Positions 52,101-62,949 of a DNA stretch of 64,000 bases are shown here, one piece after another. Origin of the DNA: Oryzias latipes. Taxonomy: Eukaryota > Chordata > Actinopteri > Beloniformes > Adrianichthyidae. Each line of letters starts with the position of its first letter. The stretch's first letter is position 1. The position numbers and the translations under genes were made by a program. Location: assembly GCF_002234675.1 (NCBI RefSeq), contig NC_019866.2, forward strand, positions 15,343,261 to 15,407,260, read 5' to 3'. Below the pieces are notes generated by a model. The model made no database searches and was not told the origin of the DNA. It saw only the letters and a list, made by a program, of their open reading frames with translations.

Positions 52101-53850
52101 CTTCAAAATCTGGAATTGGTTCTCCAGGTCAGGGATGTTGCTGTGGCTCACGCTGACGTGGCAGCCAATCAGGACTGGCGTTCCGCGCTCAACTGCGTTT
52201 TTAGGCTGGATTGTGAGGCCAATGCTGTCAATGATGTATGCTGTGGTTCCAAAAGAAACAACACACATATGTTTGGAGGTTAATATCATAAAGCAGAGGA
52301 ACACCCTGAGGAAGTGGCATAGTCCTGACCTAATCCTGCAAACATGCTACTACAAATAAAGATGGATCGTCTGCGATCGCTTTTGCTTTTCTTCCATAAC
52401 AAGTTTAGTGCAATTTTTTGTGTTTGAAAAACAGCTGTATTAGGCTTAATTATTTATGACAAAATGAAGTGTGGCCATTCTGCAAGGCAAGCAGGAGCTA
52501 ATAAAGAACGGAACTGTGTCCAACCCTCCATTTCTTTCAATTCAGGGTCAACAGTGACAAAGCAGTTCAGCAGGAAATAATCACTCTATCCACTTCCTGA
52601 AATCTGGTTTTATCTAAAGCCTCAAAAAAAGGAGAAGACCACTTAAACTCTTAAGACCCATTTGATAATCTCTTTTTATTTCTTTTTGACAGGGCCCAAG
52701 TTAAGCAGAATGAACCACTGTGGTAGTACAACTTAAAATTTGATGTCCACTCCTGGTCTTCAGAGGTGAAAACTGCTGTAAACTACGACAAGCTCCAACT
52801 TATAATTTATGATTTGACTTGTAAGATAAACCTTTTCTGATTGCAGGCTTACTTTAAATGCTGCTACCTTAGTTTAGCATTTAAATAAGCAAAAAGAGGA
52901 AGGCTCAAATACACTTTTTACCTATGTAAGTGCTGCTAAACCTGGAAAAACATGCTAGACGCGTTAGATTGAGGACTTCCTTGTACAGCTGTGACTGTTC
53001 TTTACTACCCCCCCCCCCCCCCCCCCCCCCCCCCCCAGGGGACAGGGCAAACCCAGGGGGCAACTTTTCATTTGTCTGAATGGTTCAATCCAGTAAAAAC
53101 TAAAAATAAGCAAATAGAAAACAAGCTTTTGTTAAATATTGTGACACCGAAATGATAAGTCCCACTTTTGCCTCTGTTCTAAGATGACAATAATTAGAAA
53201 GAAGCACTTATACAAAGTTAATGTTGTATATTTAGAATACTGCTCATTTCCATCCATTTCCCTAACTTGCTATAATCCCTTTCAGGATTGCAGGGTTTGC
53301 CAGAGTCTGTCCTGGCTGCTGTTTTTGGGAAAAGACGGGGTACATAATCACTCCCACACACCCACACCCTCGGGACACTTTGGTGTACGGTAACCAATTA
53401 GCCAATGAAGGGCACTCTCGGACTTTGGGAGGAAGTCGGAGTCCCCAGAGAAAACATGCAATCGGCATACAGAATGGATCCAGCGGGGATTCAGACCAGG
53501 GCCTTCTGTGAGGCGAGGGCGCTAACCACGCCACCATGCAGCCCTGCCCATTTCCTCAAAATTAAAAAATTAAAAACGGCACTATTCATTACATGAAAAA
53601 ATGTTTTTTTGACTTAAAGAAGAATGAAGCGGCAAACTACTGAAGAATATTAAATACAACTGTTTACAACATTACATAAAAGAATGTACTTACAAGACTC
53701 TTCTCCTGCACTTTGCCCTGTGTTAACAAAAAGAGAAAATATTGAACAAATGAAAACATATCCATGATCCCTATGGAAGCACAGTAATGAGTCCTTACAG
53801 AAGATTAGGAGAATGCTCAGAAACTGCAAGCCTGGGGGTTTGGAGCCCAT
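46138..53850 (-). CDS. pecam1: Platelet endothelial cell adhesion molecule 1 (CD31)
   Basis: This is a homophilic adhesion and inhibitory receptor at endothelial junctions and on leukocytes and platelets. Fifteen coding exons (53799-53850, 53694-53717, 51947-52240, 50478-50774, 50132-50392, 49742-50023, 49323-49622, 48982-49257, 48604-48736, 48437-48504, 48301-48354, 48045-48134, 47909-47965, 47362-47384, 46138-46308; minus strand) give 793 residues (human 738). A signal peptide (about 1-22) precedes six Ig domains, one exon each (about 26-123, 124-222, 223-309, 310-403, 404-503, 504-595). A WKKGLIALFCILIILPLVLV membrane span (about 601-621) follows. The tail has QYTEV (Tyr698), TVYSEV (Tyr721) and LEYAQL (Tyr742). 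Human-like signatures include NSGTLPISYTL in domain 5 and GWKKGLIA at the membrane. The 24-bp second exon, the one-exon-per-Ig-domain layout and phase-1 junctions fit the family. The intron after domain 3 looks GC-AG. The small tail exons are the least certain part. Confidence 0.93.
46498..47312. mobile_element. Family C element filling the last PECAM1 intron (copy 2, with nested sequence)
   Basis: The left end GTTTTTCCGCACTGTAGGGCGCA and the complement of the right end, TGTATTTTCCGAACTATAAGGC, form inverted termini like those at 38075-38552. A stretch at about 46850-47050 resembles family D (59440, 61840), suggesting a nested or composite insertion. Together they make up about three quarters of the 1,053-bp intron. 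Confidence 0.62.
48842..48960 (+). mobile_element. LINE 3' end fragment
   Basis: It reads on the plus strand as MKVVGVRGKDAEDRVRWRK then LIRCGDP and stop, matching the familiar C-terminus of a teleost LINE ORF. The 3' tail CTGATTCGCTGTGGCGACCCCTGAAG is the same tail carried by the SINEs at 51074 and 57656. It lies in the PECAM1 intron between Ig domain 6 and the membrane exon, opposite in sense to PECAM1. Confidence 0.65.
51074..51389 (+). mobile_element. tRNA-derived SINE with target-site duplication
   Basis: The head has a box A match (TGGCTCAGTTGG) and a box B-like GGATTTGATTCCC, followed by a body with GTTGTGTCAGGAAGGGCATT and a LINE-like tail GCTGATTCGCTGAGGTGACCCC. TGTGTTTTATT flanks it on both sides (about 51063-51073 and 51390-51400). 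It lies in the PECAM1 intron between Ig domains 1 and 2. Confidence 0.78.
53008..53036. repeat. 29-bp poly-C tract in PECAM1 intron 2
   Basis: An uninterrupted run of 29 C (29 G on the coding strand of PECAM1) follows TTTACTA. Such long pure C/G runs are rare and can adopt i-motif or G-quadruplex forms; assembly length at such runs is often unreliable. Confidence 0.85.
53249..53548 (+). repeat. Widespread teleost interspersed repeat (copy 2)
   Basis: It has the same string order as the copy at 13711: GGATTGCAGGGTTTGCCAGA, AAAGACGGGGTACATAATCA, CACTTTGGTGTACGGTAACC-like sequence, GACTTTGGGAGGAAGTCGGA, AGAGAAAACATGCAATCGGC and GGCGCTAACCACGCCACC (the last on the right). It lies in PECAM1 intron 2. 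Confidence 0.72.
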
Positions 53851-55550
53851 CCTGAGTCAAGGTGATTCACTGATGTTAGGAAGCTGAAGAAACAGAGGGC
53901 AAGAAGGGCAGTCAGGAAGACGGGGAAGGACCTTACTAAGGAAGAGGTGGAGAATGCAGAGGACCAACATTATTTCAGAAGAAGGGGGGAAGGGGTGGTT
54001 TCTTATCACTCTTGTACTGACTGCTTGGACCAGGAAGTGGCTTTTACTTCCTCAAGACTCATGCAAAGCCGCACAGTTTTCAATATAGAGAAAAGGTAAA
54101 AAGTGTTCAGCAGTAAAGTTGCGACTCTCTGTCCTCCAACTAACAGCATTTTTGGATAATTTTTTCCAGCGAGATTAATACAAACACTTAAAGTGAAAAA
54201 ATATTTTAAATAAGGTATAAGATTGTCAGCTATGGATTATTGAGAGTCCAGTGAACCTATCTGCAGCTCTGAGAATATCATACACGAAGAGGCAAAAAAT
54301 TGAAAAGTCACAATGGACTCGAAAAAAAGACATCTCAGTCCAAAGAGTTTCATATCCCTGAGCGTTTCTTAGATTCTTAAAAAGGTGAAAAAAAGAAAAA
54401 GAAAATAGTCCTTATGGTTTATTATCTTCAGGCTTTCAGTTACTTGCATTTAACCAACAGTTGTGACATAGACTTACTTTGGAAAGTTATAAAAAAAAAT
54501 CAGTTATATCAATAAAACCATAAATTACAACTCTTAAATGCAGAAAAAAGATGAACAACATGAATTATCTGCATTTAAAAAAGATGAGGAAGCTAAGAAA
54601 CCTCTGAATTCAGGGAATTATTGCATCAGGTTTTTTTGACCATTATCTTGTTTTCAGGCTTCTTGTTCTGCCATTCAAATACTGTATTGATCATTTCAGC
54701 AAGAATTGCAAAATAAAGTTCTAGTTTTTTGCACATGCAACCTTTAATGGAGTACGTGTCTGGGGCATCTGTAATAAAAATGTGACAGGAAACTCAGAAA
54801 TATTTATAAATACAAGCTGACCAAGATCAGAAAAAAGAACATTAAACTTGCAAAAGTGTGGTGTTATTGATGTATTTTCTTTCTTCGTTAACTTGATCTA
54901 CAAATAAATGCATCCACAAAAATTCTAGTGAATGTAAAATCAAACAGGACTACGTTTCTGAACTGATCGGTTAACTAAGGGAACATCCCTAAAGGGAAAT
55001 ATGGACCTACCTGACTAATCTCTTTAGATGTCATTTTTGCTTTTGTGGTTAATCATTTATACCATTAGCTGTTCTCTTTTGAACTGCAGCGATTCCTGCT
55101 GATGTGATGTTGTTAAATATTTTAAATGAGATCAAAACAGTGTTAGACACTGCAGCGCTTTTCAAAGCTTGTCTCTCGGCAACCTGTCAGCTTCTGTGAA
55201 AACCAGAACACTGGAATGCTGTCACACCTGAGATATGAAATTGTAAAAATCTGCAGTGATGCTGCAAACCTGTAGGTTGTATTTCACTAGTTTGACCACA
55301 AGGTGTCGCTGAACGTCAGAAAATAAGGGTAAAAACTTGCGCCATCACTGACTTCACGTGCACACTCTTCTCAGCGTCTTACTTTTTTCACTCCAATTAT
55401 TCTATTTGCTTTGATAACATGGTGATGAATCTGATAATGATTTTTTTTTCTTACTGAAAATTTATAAAATGAAATAAAAAGTTTAGAAAATGTTAATTTA
55501 TTTTCAGCTTCATCTTTTTGAAAAGGTTTTCAATAAAAAATAAAATTTTG
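53851..55550. other. Upstream of PECAM1
   Basis: The PECAM1 promoter should lie within the first few hundred bases (53.86-54.1 kb, A/G-rich on the plus strand), but no TATA box was identified with confidence. A CTCF-like motif with about three mismatches lies at 55295-55309. Confidence 0.4.
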
Positions 55551-55554
55551 CACA

Positions 55555-56435
55555 TTTGTGTTGTGCACCAATGGCCACCTTACTAGGCACACCTGTCCAA
55601 CTGCTTGTTAGCTTGTTAATTTCTCATCAACCAATCACATGGCAGCAACTCAGTGCGTTTAGTAGACGTGTTCGGGATAATCTGCTGCAGTTCAAACCAA
55701 CCATCAGAATGGAGAAGAAAAGTGATGTAAAGTTCTTTGGTTATTGGAGCCAGACAGGCTGCTCTGAGGATTTCAGAATCTGCTAATACTGGGATTTTCA
55801 CCCACAACCATCTTTAGGGTTTAGAGAGAATGGTCTGAAAAAAAAAAAAAAAAGAAAATGTCCAGTGAGCAGCAGTTCTGTGGGCGGAAATGTCTTGTCG
55901 ATGCCAGAGGTCAGAGGAGAACGGCCAGACTGGTTCCAGCTGATAGAAAGGCAACAGTAACTCAAATAACCACTGGTTACAACAAGGGTCTACAGAAGAG
56001 CATCTCTGAACGGACAACGCGTCCAACCTTGAGGCAGATGGGCTACAGCAGCAGAAGACCACACTCTGTGCCGTTCCTGTCAGCTAAGAACAGGAAACTG
56101 AGTCTACATTTTGTACAGGCTCACCCAAATTGGACAAAAGATTGGAAGAAAGTTGTCTGGTCTGATGAGTCTCCTTTTATGCTGCCACAATCGGATGGTA
56201 GAGTCAGACTTGTATCAACACACCAGGCTGGTGGTTGTAGTGTAGTGGTGTGGGGGATAGTTTTAGTGCCAAGTGAGCATGGTTCCAACGCCACAGCCTA
56301 CCTAAGTGTTGTTGCTGACAATATCCATCCCTCAGTGTACCCATCTTCTGATGGCTACTTCCAGCAGGATAAGGCAGCATGTCATAACGCTGGAATCATC
56401 TCAGAAGTTTTAGAAATGTGGCTGAGAAGGAAAAC
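55555..56435 (+). mobile_element. Tc1/mariner-type DNA transposon, 3'-truncated
   Basis: The left end (GGCCACCTTACTAGGCACACCTGTCCAACTGC region, about 55570) and the transposase-like reading frames match the common vertebrate Tc1 family from memory. Segments include DARGQRRTARLVPADRKATV, RTTRPTLRQMGYSSRRPHSV, WKKVVWSDESPF and YPSSDGYFQQDKAACHNAGI. The frame is split near 55790-55858 at an A-rich run. Compared with the usual family protein, a block is missing between the DGRVRL and STHQAGG segments. The sequence stops near IISEVLEMW, so the C-terminal catalytic region and right terminal repeat are absent. It is a dead copy. Confidence 0.85.
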
Positions 56436-57299
56436 ACTTTTATTTAAAAATAAAAAAAAGGAAAAAAGAGAGTGTGTGCTATTCTTTTCAGAAAAAATAT
56501 ACATCTCAAGCAATCAACCCAGGCAGGCATCAAATTAAATCCAACATGCACATTTGTACTCTTCAAATTTCAGGGGAAAGCTATTGGAACAAATAGTTCT
56601 GAACAGTACGCAAAGATTCTGTGGAGGAAAGCTGCTGCATGTTTTTTTTTTCCTGCAGATATTTTTGACTTTGTGATAATATTGGTTCTTGCATAGCAAC
56701 TCTCCACTTTCTCCAGTATGACAGAGTACATCCCCTTTTCTTCCCTGGAGACCTTCTGCATGTTTGAGTGGCCCGAGTAATTCAAAGACTCGGGTCACAG
56801 CTGAAAGTCTACAGGATGGAGATGTTTCTGCCTCTGGCACAACAAGCTGCAGGAAAAAGGGAGGTTGCTGTCATGGCAAGGCTCTGAGGCCACCTGTTCA
56901 ATAAGCTAACCTCCATCTTTGCTTTCACTCTCTGCCTGTGGGTTAAAGGGCTGCAGCCAGTTACTTTGACTGTTTAGAAGGCTTTTCCTCGTTTTTGTTA
57001 CGAGCACAGCTGTGCTTTGGTGGATAAATCTTAGGATTCACTTTCCTTCGCTCTGTCTGTCCATCTTGGTCCTCCCCCTCGCTCCACCTTCCTGAATCAA
57101 TAATAAATGATCAGAGAGACTGTGACAGGCGTTTTTCAGGGTTTCTGGAGGGGAGAATTAGACAAGACCCCAGGTTTGCAGTGCACCAACAGGACAATGT
57201 AGACCAGAGTGCACAGAGAAGAATAATTTAAATTTTTTGTACTGCAAAAAACTGACAGAAAGCTGCATTTACAACGGGCATGTGTGCTAAACGTACACT

Positions 57300-58190
57300 C
57301 TAAAACGTCCATTTTATACATTTAGGCCACACTGGACAAGTGCAGAGGAGCTTCGTCTCCCTTTTTTTTCTTACAGATTATTATTTTTATTTTTTTTCGT
57401 CTTCTTTTTTATACTGTTTACAAACGAATGTTCCGACACGTAGAGTTGGAAGAGGCTTGGTGCAAAATATCGAAGTGGTGCAAATCTTGTCAATCTCGCT
57501 CCAGGCTTATTGTTTAACAGCTCTATTCCGATATATGAAAAACATGGTGTCATAGAATTCTAGCTGGACACAAACCATAATTATTAATTTCTCCTTCACG
57601 ATTGATTTTCAAACGGTTGGCACTCCCATGAATTAAAAGGGGCACCAACCATATGTCTTCTTCCTCTTTCGGCTTCTCCCATCAGGGGTCGCCACAGCGA
57701 ACAAGTCGCATGGTAAACTTGGCAATGTTTTACGCCGGATGCCCTTCCTGACACAACCTTCTCAAACCGGGCTTGGAACTGGCACAGAGGTAGTGAAGGG
57801 AACAGGGAGCAGCCCGGAGTCGATCCCTGGTCTCACGGACGGAAGGTGCCGCAAACCAGCACGAGCTAAACCAGCTCCCGGGCACCAACCATATGTGTCA
57901 CTGCCAAATCCAAGTCCCTGATTGGTCAAAGTTTGATTTGGTTTGATTTGCAATACGCGTCAGTGGCCGTACGTTTTGTGTGTGGTCTTTACAACGTGCA
58001 TAGCTACTCCTGACTGCAAGAGTTATGTACGTAGAAGCCTGAAACACAGTTTTCTGTGCATTTACATAGACTTAACATGGGAAGTGTTTGAAGCTTAAGG
58101 CCTGGTTTATACTTCAAAGCGATTTTGTAATTGGTCGGGTTGCATTGTCGCACGGCCATCAGAGCGGAATTACCCTGAACACTGTGAAAT
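57300..58190 (+). mobile_element. Family D non-autonomous element, copy 1 (hosts a SINE)
   Basis: Blocks AGTTGGAAGAGGCTTGG, CTCTATTCCGATATATGAAA, ACTTGGTGTCATA-like and CAAATCCAAGTCCCTGATTG recur in the 61840 copy, and its right part recurs at 59440. A SINE is inserted within it (57656-57888). The superfamily is not assigned. Confidence 0.6.
57656..57888 (-). mobile_element. tRNA-derived SINE with clear target-site duplication
   Basis: On the minus strand it starts with a tRNA-like head (GGTTTAGCTCGTGC, then box B-like GGATCGACTCC), a body with GTTGTGTCAGGAAGGGCATCC, and a tail TTCGCTGTGGCGACCCCTGA ending in a GAAGAAG-type run. GGGCACCAACCATATGT-like sequence occurs directly at both flanks (about 57641-57656 and 57880-57896). 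It splits the family D element, so it is the younger insertion. Confidence 0.85.
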
Positions 58191-59685
58191 GATACACCTG
58201 CTGATGACATTATTATAATTTTACCCCTGTGGTGCAATTCAGTGCCTAAATTAATTTTGAGCAATTAGAATATTTTTTTTCGGTTCTGGGTTACGGGCAG
58301 GGCGCGTGGCGTGTCTCTCTGCGGGTACAACTATCTTCATATTACTTAAAAAGTTGATTTTCTCCAAAAAAGAGAGCTGACCATGGCCCCTAAGAAAACC
58401 CAGGAATACGAAGACCTCAAAAAGACTCGATACCTTATGATTTTTAATTCTGTCTGATAAAAACTGGGAACCGGATATTGATAAATCATGTAATAAAATG
58501 GTTATAGTATAACTGGGTGGGATTATATAAGGTCGCTTCCTTCCACTCCCTTTCAAGCAAGATTTATTAATATGTCTAATTATCATACATTTGTTTGTTA
58601 CTTTATGAATGTACAACTGATGATTATATTGCTTTGGTGTATTATTTCTACTTAATTGCTTGAAATAAACCATTTCAAATCAAATTCAAATTAAAATATG
58701 CCATGATGGAGCAAATTCTGTCCAGAAAAATGTTTTTTTTAATCTTTTTAATCAAAACTTAGTTGAACAATTTAAAAAAGACCCAACTTTTTATTGCCTG
58801 CTTCTGTTTGGTGGAAAAACACACCACTTCCTCCTCTGCCTCATTGTGTACCAGAGCGTATGCAGACACAGCAAGAGTATGATAAAGATGTCATTCATGT
58901 TAAAAATAAATGCTGGACATTATTGCGTTGCTTGAAAAGTATAAACGCCACTCTGAAGTTCATCTCAGTTGTCACAGTCACAAGCAAAACCAGCCATAAT
59001 TCGAATGAACTGTCGGGTGGTCGAATGGATATGATTGATGATCTCTGTGAAGTATGAACTAAGCTTAAAGCTCACTATCGAAGACATACCTGTATCTGCT
59101 TATAAAGTCCAGAAACTTTGATTGCTTCAGCATCAAACCTCCCCTCATCGGCATTGCTAGGCTTAGATGCTCTGACAACCTCTGATTTTTTAAACTGGTT
59201 ATAAAAATAATAAGTGACACAGAAGAGGGAGTTGACAAACAATTGGAGGAAGCCTTTAAGAAAACTTTAAAAGAAAAAGAAAAGTTAAAACTCCCCATAC
59301 ATTCCAGAAAAGATATGCACAAAGTAGTGCCATTTTTCAATATTTTTCTGATTTTAGTAACAGATTTTTAATTAAACTTCAAATTTGCACGGAAAAAACC
59401 ATGTGTGTTAGAATTGATGGAGGGAACTGACACGTTCCTTAACTGGTTGACCTGGTTCAACACGCATTCAGTGGCGGTGCGTTTTGTACGTAAAGTCCAA
59501 AAGCAGTTGTAGAATCTTGTGTGAATGCAAAAGTTTGAATGCAGAAGCCAAAAACATGCATTTATGCGCGTTTACTAGACTTTTCATTTAAAGTGGTTGC
59601 TTGAACGTGCTTTGCAGAGGGCGGTATGATCGTAGCAATAAAAAACAACAACGAATAACCCGAAATTAAGGATTTTTGTGTTTAA
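58191..59685. other. Intergenic, partly repeat
   Basis: No gene is recognised. A partial family D copy (about 59440-59640), containing GCGGTGCGTTTTGTACGTA and ATGCATTTATGCGCGTTTAC, precedes the family A MITE. Confidence 0.45.
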
Positions 59686-59890
59686 CCCTTGTGCTATCTT
59701 AGATGACCCCACCCTTACATTGACATGTTCTCCCTACCATGACAAAGGTGGATAAAGGTGGAAAGATTTCATGTAATCCATGGACACCAATGAAAATCCT
59801 AAATCATTGAAGAAAAAAGGTTCAGTGCACTGTCTAGTGGGTCTAAATGACCCAACTCCCAATGTTAAAGTGCCTAGGATAGCACAAGGG
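59686..59890 (+). mobile_element. 205-bp piggyBac-like MITE, family A, copy 3
   Basis: Perfect TTAA flanks (59682-59685 and 59891-59894) enclose CCCTTGTGCTATCTTA...GATAGCACAAGGG. It is very close in sequence to the copy at 62747, suggesting recent common origin. Confidence 0.87.
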
Positions 59891-59894
59891 TTAA

Positions 59895-60883
59895 GTGCTG
59901 GAATGAACAGCAGCCTCAAAAGTTGAAAGGCTCGAGATAGATCCACCCGGCTGAAAATATCCTGGTGGGACAGAGGGAGGCTGAGAGAAAGGATCACATC
60001 TGTCTGACTATCAAAATCCATTTTACTTACATCAAAGACAATAAGGGCAGAAGAGACAACCCGGTGGCAGGTCTGATTGGTGTGCATCCTGGGCACTAAT
60101 TTTTCCCGCAATGGCTCTCTGGTTCAAATCCTGGACAGCCGCACTTTTTGCTGCAGGGCTGTCTGTAAAACAAAGATCTAAACTGCAGATGTCAGAACGC
60201 TGATAACAGGCTAACGTTGGCTCCTCCAAACTGACTTTAAATGCTATAAACATTGGCATCACAGAGCAGAATTAATATTAGATATAAAATTTTAAATTTG
60301 TTCTGCTTGGAAAGATTTAGATGATAGTACAAACCTTTGCATTATGACTCAATTGACAGACTTGCTTTGATTGTTGGGACTGTGAAAAATTGTGGTATTA
60401 AAAAAAGGAAGGGGAATTATTGTTTTAATCACATTTTATTAACAACTTAGTTACTATTATCTATTATGGAAAACATGATGCCTGATGAGGTGTCTGAAAT
60501 AAGAAATAATGGACGACGGATGCCCGAATGCATCAGACTGTTGTTTCTGCAAAGTCCATTAATTGCAGATAATGGACACCTTGTTCTTTTTTTTTAAAGT
60601 TTTATTTGTTTTTCACCAAAAGTGGGCTATTTAAAATGTGGTTGTCATAGTAACGGCTACAGAGCTTGCACTGACCTTGCTCTGCTATCGCTCTTCTAAA
60701 TATCTTGATAAGTGAAACAGAGCACGATTTTAGAGGGAAAGTTCACCTCTTTGTCCAAAAGATGAAGGAAAAGTTTGTCTCAAAGAAACATCCTTAGGTT
60801 CTCTTCTCTCGTCTCAAAAAATATTAACGCATGATGGCGCTAACATTAATGTCCTCTTTGCTTTCATGAGGAGTGGTCTTTTA
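59895..60883. other. Intergenic between two family A MITEs
   Basis: No gene is recognised; AT-rich sequence with short open frames only. Confidence 0.45.
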
Positions 60884-61099
60884 CCCTTGTGCTATCCTAG
60901 GCACTTTAACATTGGGAGTTGGGTCATTAAGACCCGACTAGACAGTGCGCTGAACCTTTTTTCTTTAAGGATTTGTGATCTTCACCGGTGTCCATGGATT
61001 ACATGAAATCCTCTTCACCTTTTTCCACCTTTGTCATGGTAGGGGTAACGCGTCAATGTAAGGGAGGGGTCATCTGGACCCCATTAGACAGCACAAGGG
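60884..61099 (-). mobile_element. 205-bp piggyBac-like MITE, family A, copy 4 (reverse orientation)
   Basis: The plus strand reads CCCTTGTGCTATCCTAGGCA first, the end that is terminal right in the other copies, so this copy is inverted. The flanks TTTA and CTAA each differ from TTAA by a single base, consistent with age. Confidence 0.8.
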
Positions 61100-61839
61100 C
61101 TAATATCATTGAAGAAACTTGCCAAGTATTTGCCACTTTCTAGACAAACAGAGATAAAAGTTGGACTGCAGGTTTTAGTTTAACAGTTAATTTCTTTTTT
61201 TTACACATATTCAACATTTGCCAGTTTGTTGACTGCATTGCCCAGCAATGCTTTTTCCAATAAAGACCCATTCCAATGAAAATCGTGTTTTTGTTGTTTG
61301 GGTTCTTGGTTGAAATATCTCATTAGTTCTGCAAGTTAAGCAAACTAAAAAAGTATAAAATGCAGAACTTCAAGTTAAAATTAGCCTGTAAATAGACTGT
61401 TCGCTCTGCAGGAAAGTCTACATATTGAGTCTTTCACATTATGGAATAGGTGCTGGTTCATCCCCAATACTCAGAGTAAAATGCTGACTAATTAAAGTCA
61501 ACAAAAGTCTGCAAAGCGAAAAGAGATGGATAGGAGCGTCAAAATCTGCCACGAAAACCTGTTTTTAGAACTGCATTCCCAACTGCTGACACAAAAGAGT
61601 TTTCATGAATCAGGTTTTTTTTAGTTCTCTTCTAGCCAAAAGCTGAGAAAGGATTCCATGTCCTTGCTAATATCTGCATTCACATATGCATAGTTTTTAT
61701 TATTCTTTACTGCTATTATTATTATTATTATAAAAACACAAACAGCTGCTTTTGTATTTGTCAGTCAAGAAAATGTGGTAATGACAATTACTATTAATAC
61801 TAGGCATTTGAGAATCGGTCTACAATTTGGTTGAGATGG
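61100..61839. other. Intergenic, possible family B remnant
   Basis: AATAAAGACCCATTCCAATG followed by AAAATCGTGTTTTTG (about 61259-61294) resembles the right end of family B; the remainder is not recognisable. An ATT trinucleotide run lies near 61712-61732. Confidence 0.35.
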
Positions 61840-62290
61840 GTTCTTGAACGCGCATGGTGTTCACACTAGACAAGCAGGGAGGGGCTTCTTCTTCTTTCTC
61901 TACTGTTTATTAGCACATGTATCTACAGTTGGAAGATGCTTGGGGAAAAATGCCAAAGCGGTGCAAATATTGTGAATCTTGCTCCAAACGTTGTCTTTAA
62001 CAGCTCTATCCCGATATATAAAAGACTTGGTGTCATATAAGTCCGTCCAGGCACAAAGTGGGACAGTACCCATACGTCACAACCAAATCCAAGTCCCTGA
62101 TTGTTCGAAGTTCAACTTTTGGTGCTTGTTTTTAATGGCTGTGAATTTTGCACGTATAACTTGAAAACAGGCATAGAAACGTATGTAGAAACTCTGAACA
62201 CCAGAGTTTTAAATGTGGAAGCCCAAAATGCACTTTTATATAGAGTTTTCATTGGAAGTGGCCACTTGTGTAGTCCCTGATTGTGCGTCG
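61840..62290 (+). mobile_element. Family D non-autonomous element, copy 2
   Basis: It shares AGTTGGAAGATGCTTGG, CTCTATCCCGATATATAAAA, GACTTGGTGTCATA and AAATCCAAGTCCCTGATTG with the copy at 57300 but lacks the SINE. Ends are near ACGCGCATGGTGTTCACACT and GTGGCCACTTGTGTAGTCCC. Confidence 0.6.
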
Positions 62291-62746
62291 TTGTTAAGGG
62301 GGATTTGAATGTTGCTCTAGACCTTTGTGATAAAGGAGAGCGGTGCTGTTCTTAATACAGCGATGCTACAAAAGGGAGATTTTTTTAGCTTTACTTTTTT
62401 TAGCTCCAGATATATCAGCTTAGGAGCTATAGAATGTAGAATTTCTGGGAATAATATTTATTGAATCATATTTGTAAAATAGATGTGCAAAAATTGTTTG
62501 CAATGTTTGAATTTTGCCTCAAAACATGAAAAACAAGCCAGACTTAAAAGTCGATGTGCTGATGTGGTTAATGCAGCAAGACAAAACCTTTGCACACATT
62601 TCATCAGAATGTAAAGAAGCTGCTTGATATTTTTAAAAGAATTGTGGACGTCTGAGTTGCTGGGCTTTAAGTTGCTATATATAAATGTTTGTAGGTGCAA
62701 AATACTACTAAAAAAATAAAAAAATGTAAACCTAGCATTCATTTAA

Positions 62747-62949
62747 CCTTGTGCTATCTTAGATGACCCCACCCTTACATTGACGTGTTATTCCTACCAT
62801 GACAAAGGTGGATAAAGGTGGAAAGATTTCATGTAATCCATGGACACCAGTGAAGATCACAAATCATTGAGGAAAAAAGGTTCAGAGCACTGTCTAGTGG
62901 GTCAAGATGACCCAACTCCCAATGTTAAAGTGCCTAGGATAGCATAGGG
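62747..62949 (+). mobile_element. 205-bp piggyBac-like MITE, family A, copy 5
   Basis: TTAA at 62743-62746 precedes CCTTGTGCTATCTTAGATG. The right end GATAGCATAGGG is followed by TTAC. Internal sequence is nearly identical to the 59686 copy. Confidence 0.84.

Noticed and set aside
55814-56062. Minus-strand open frame within the transposon
   Set aside because: It is antisense to the Tc1-like transposase fragment.
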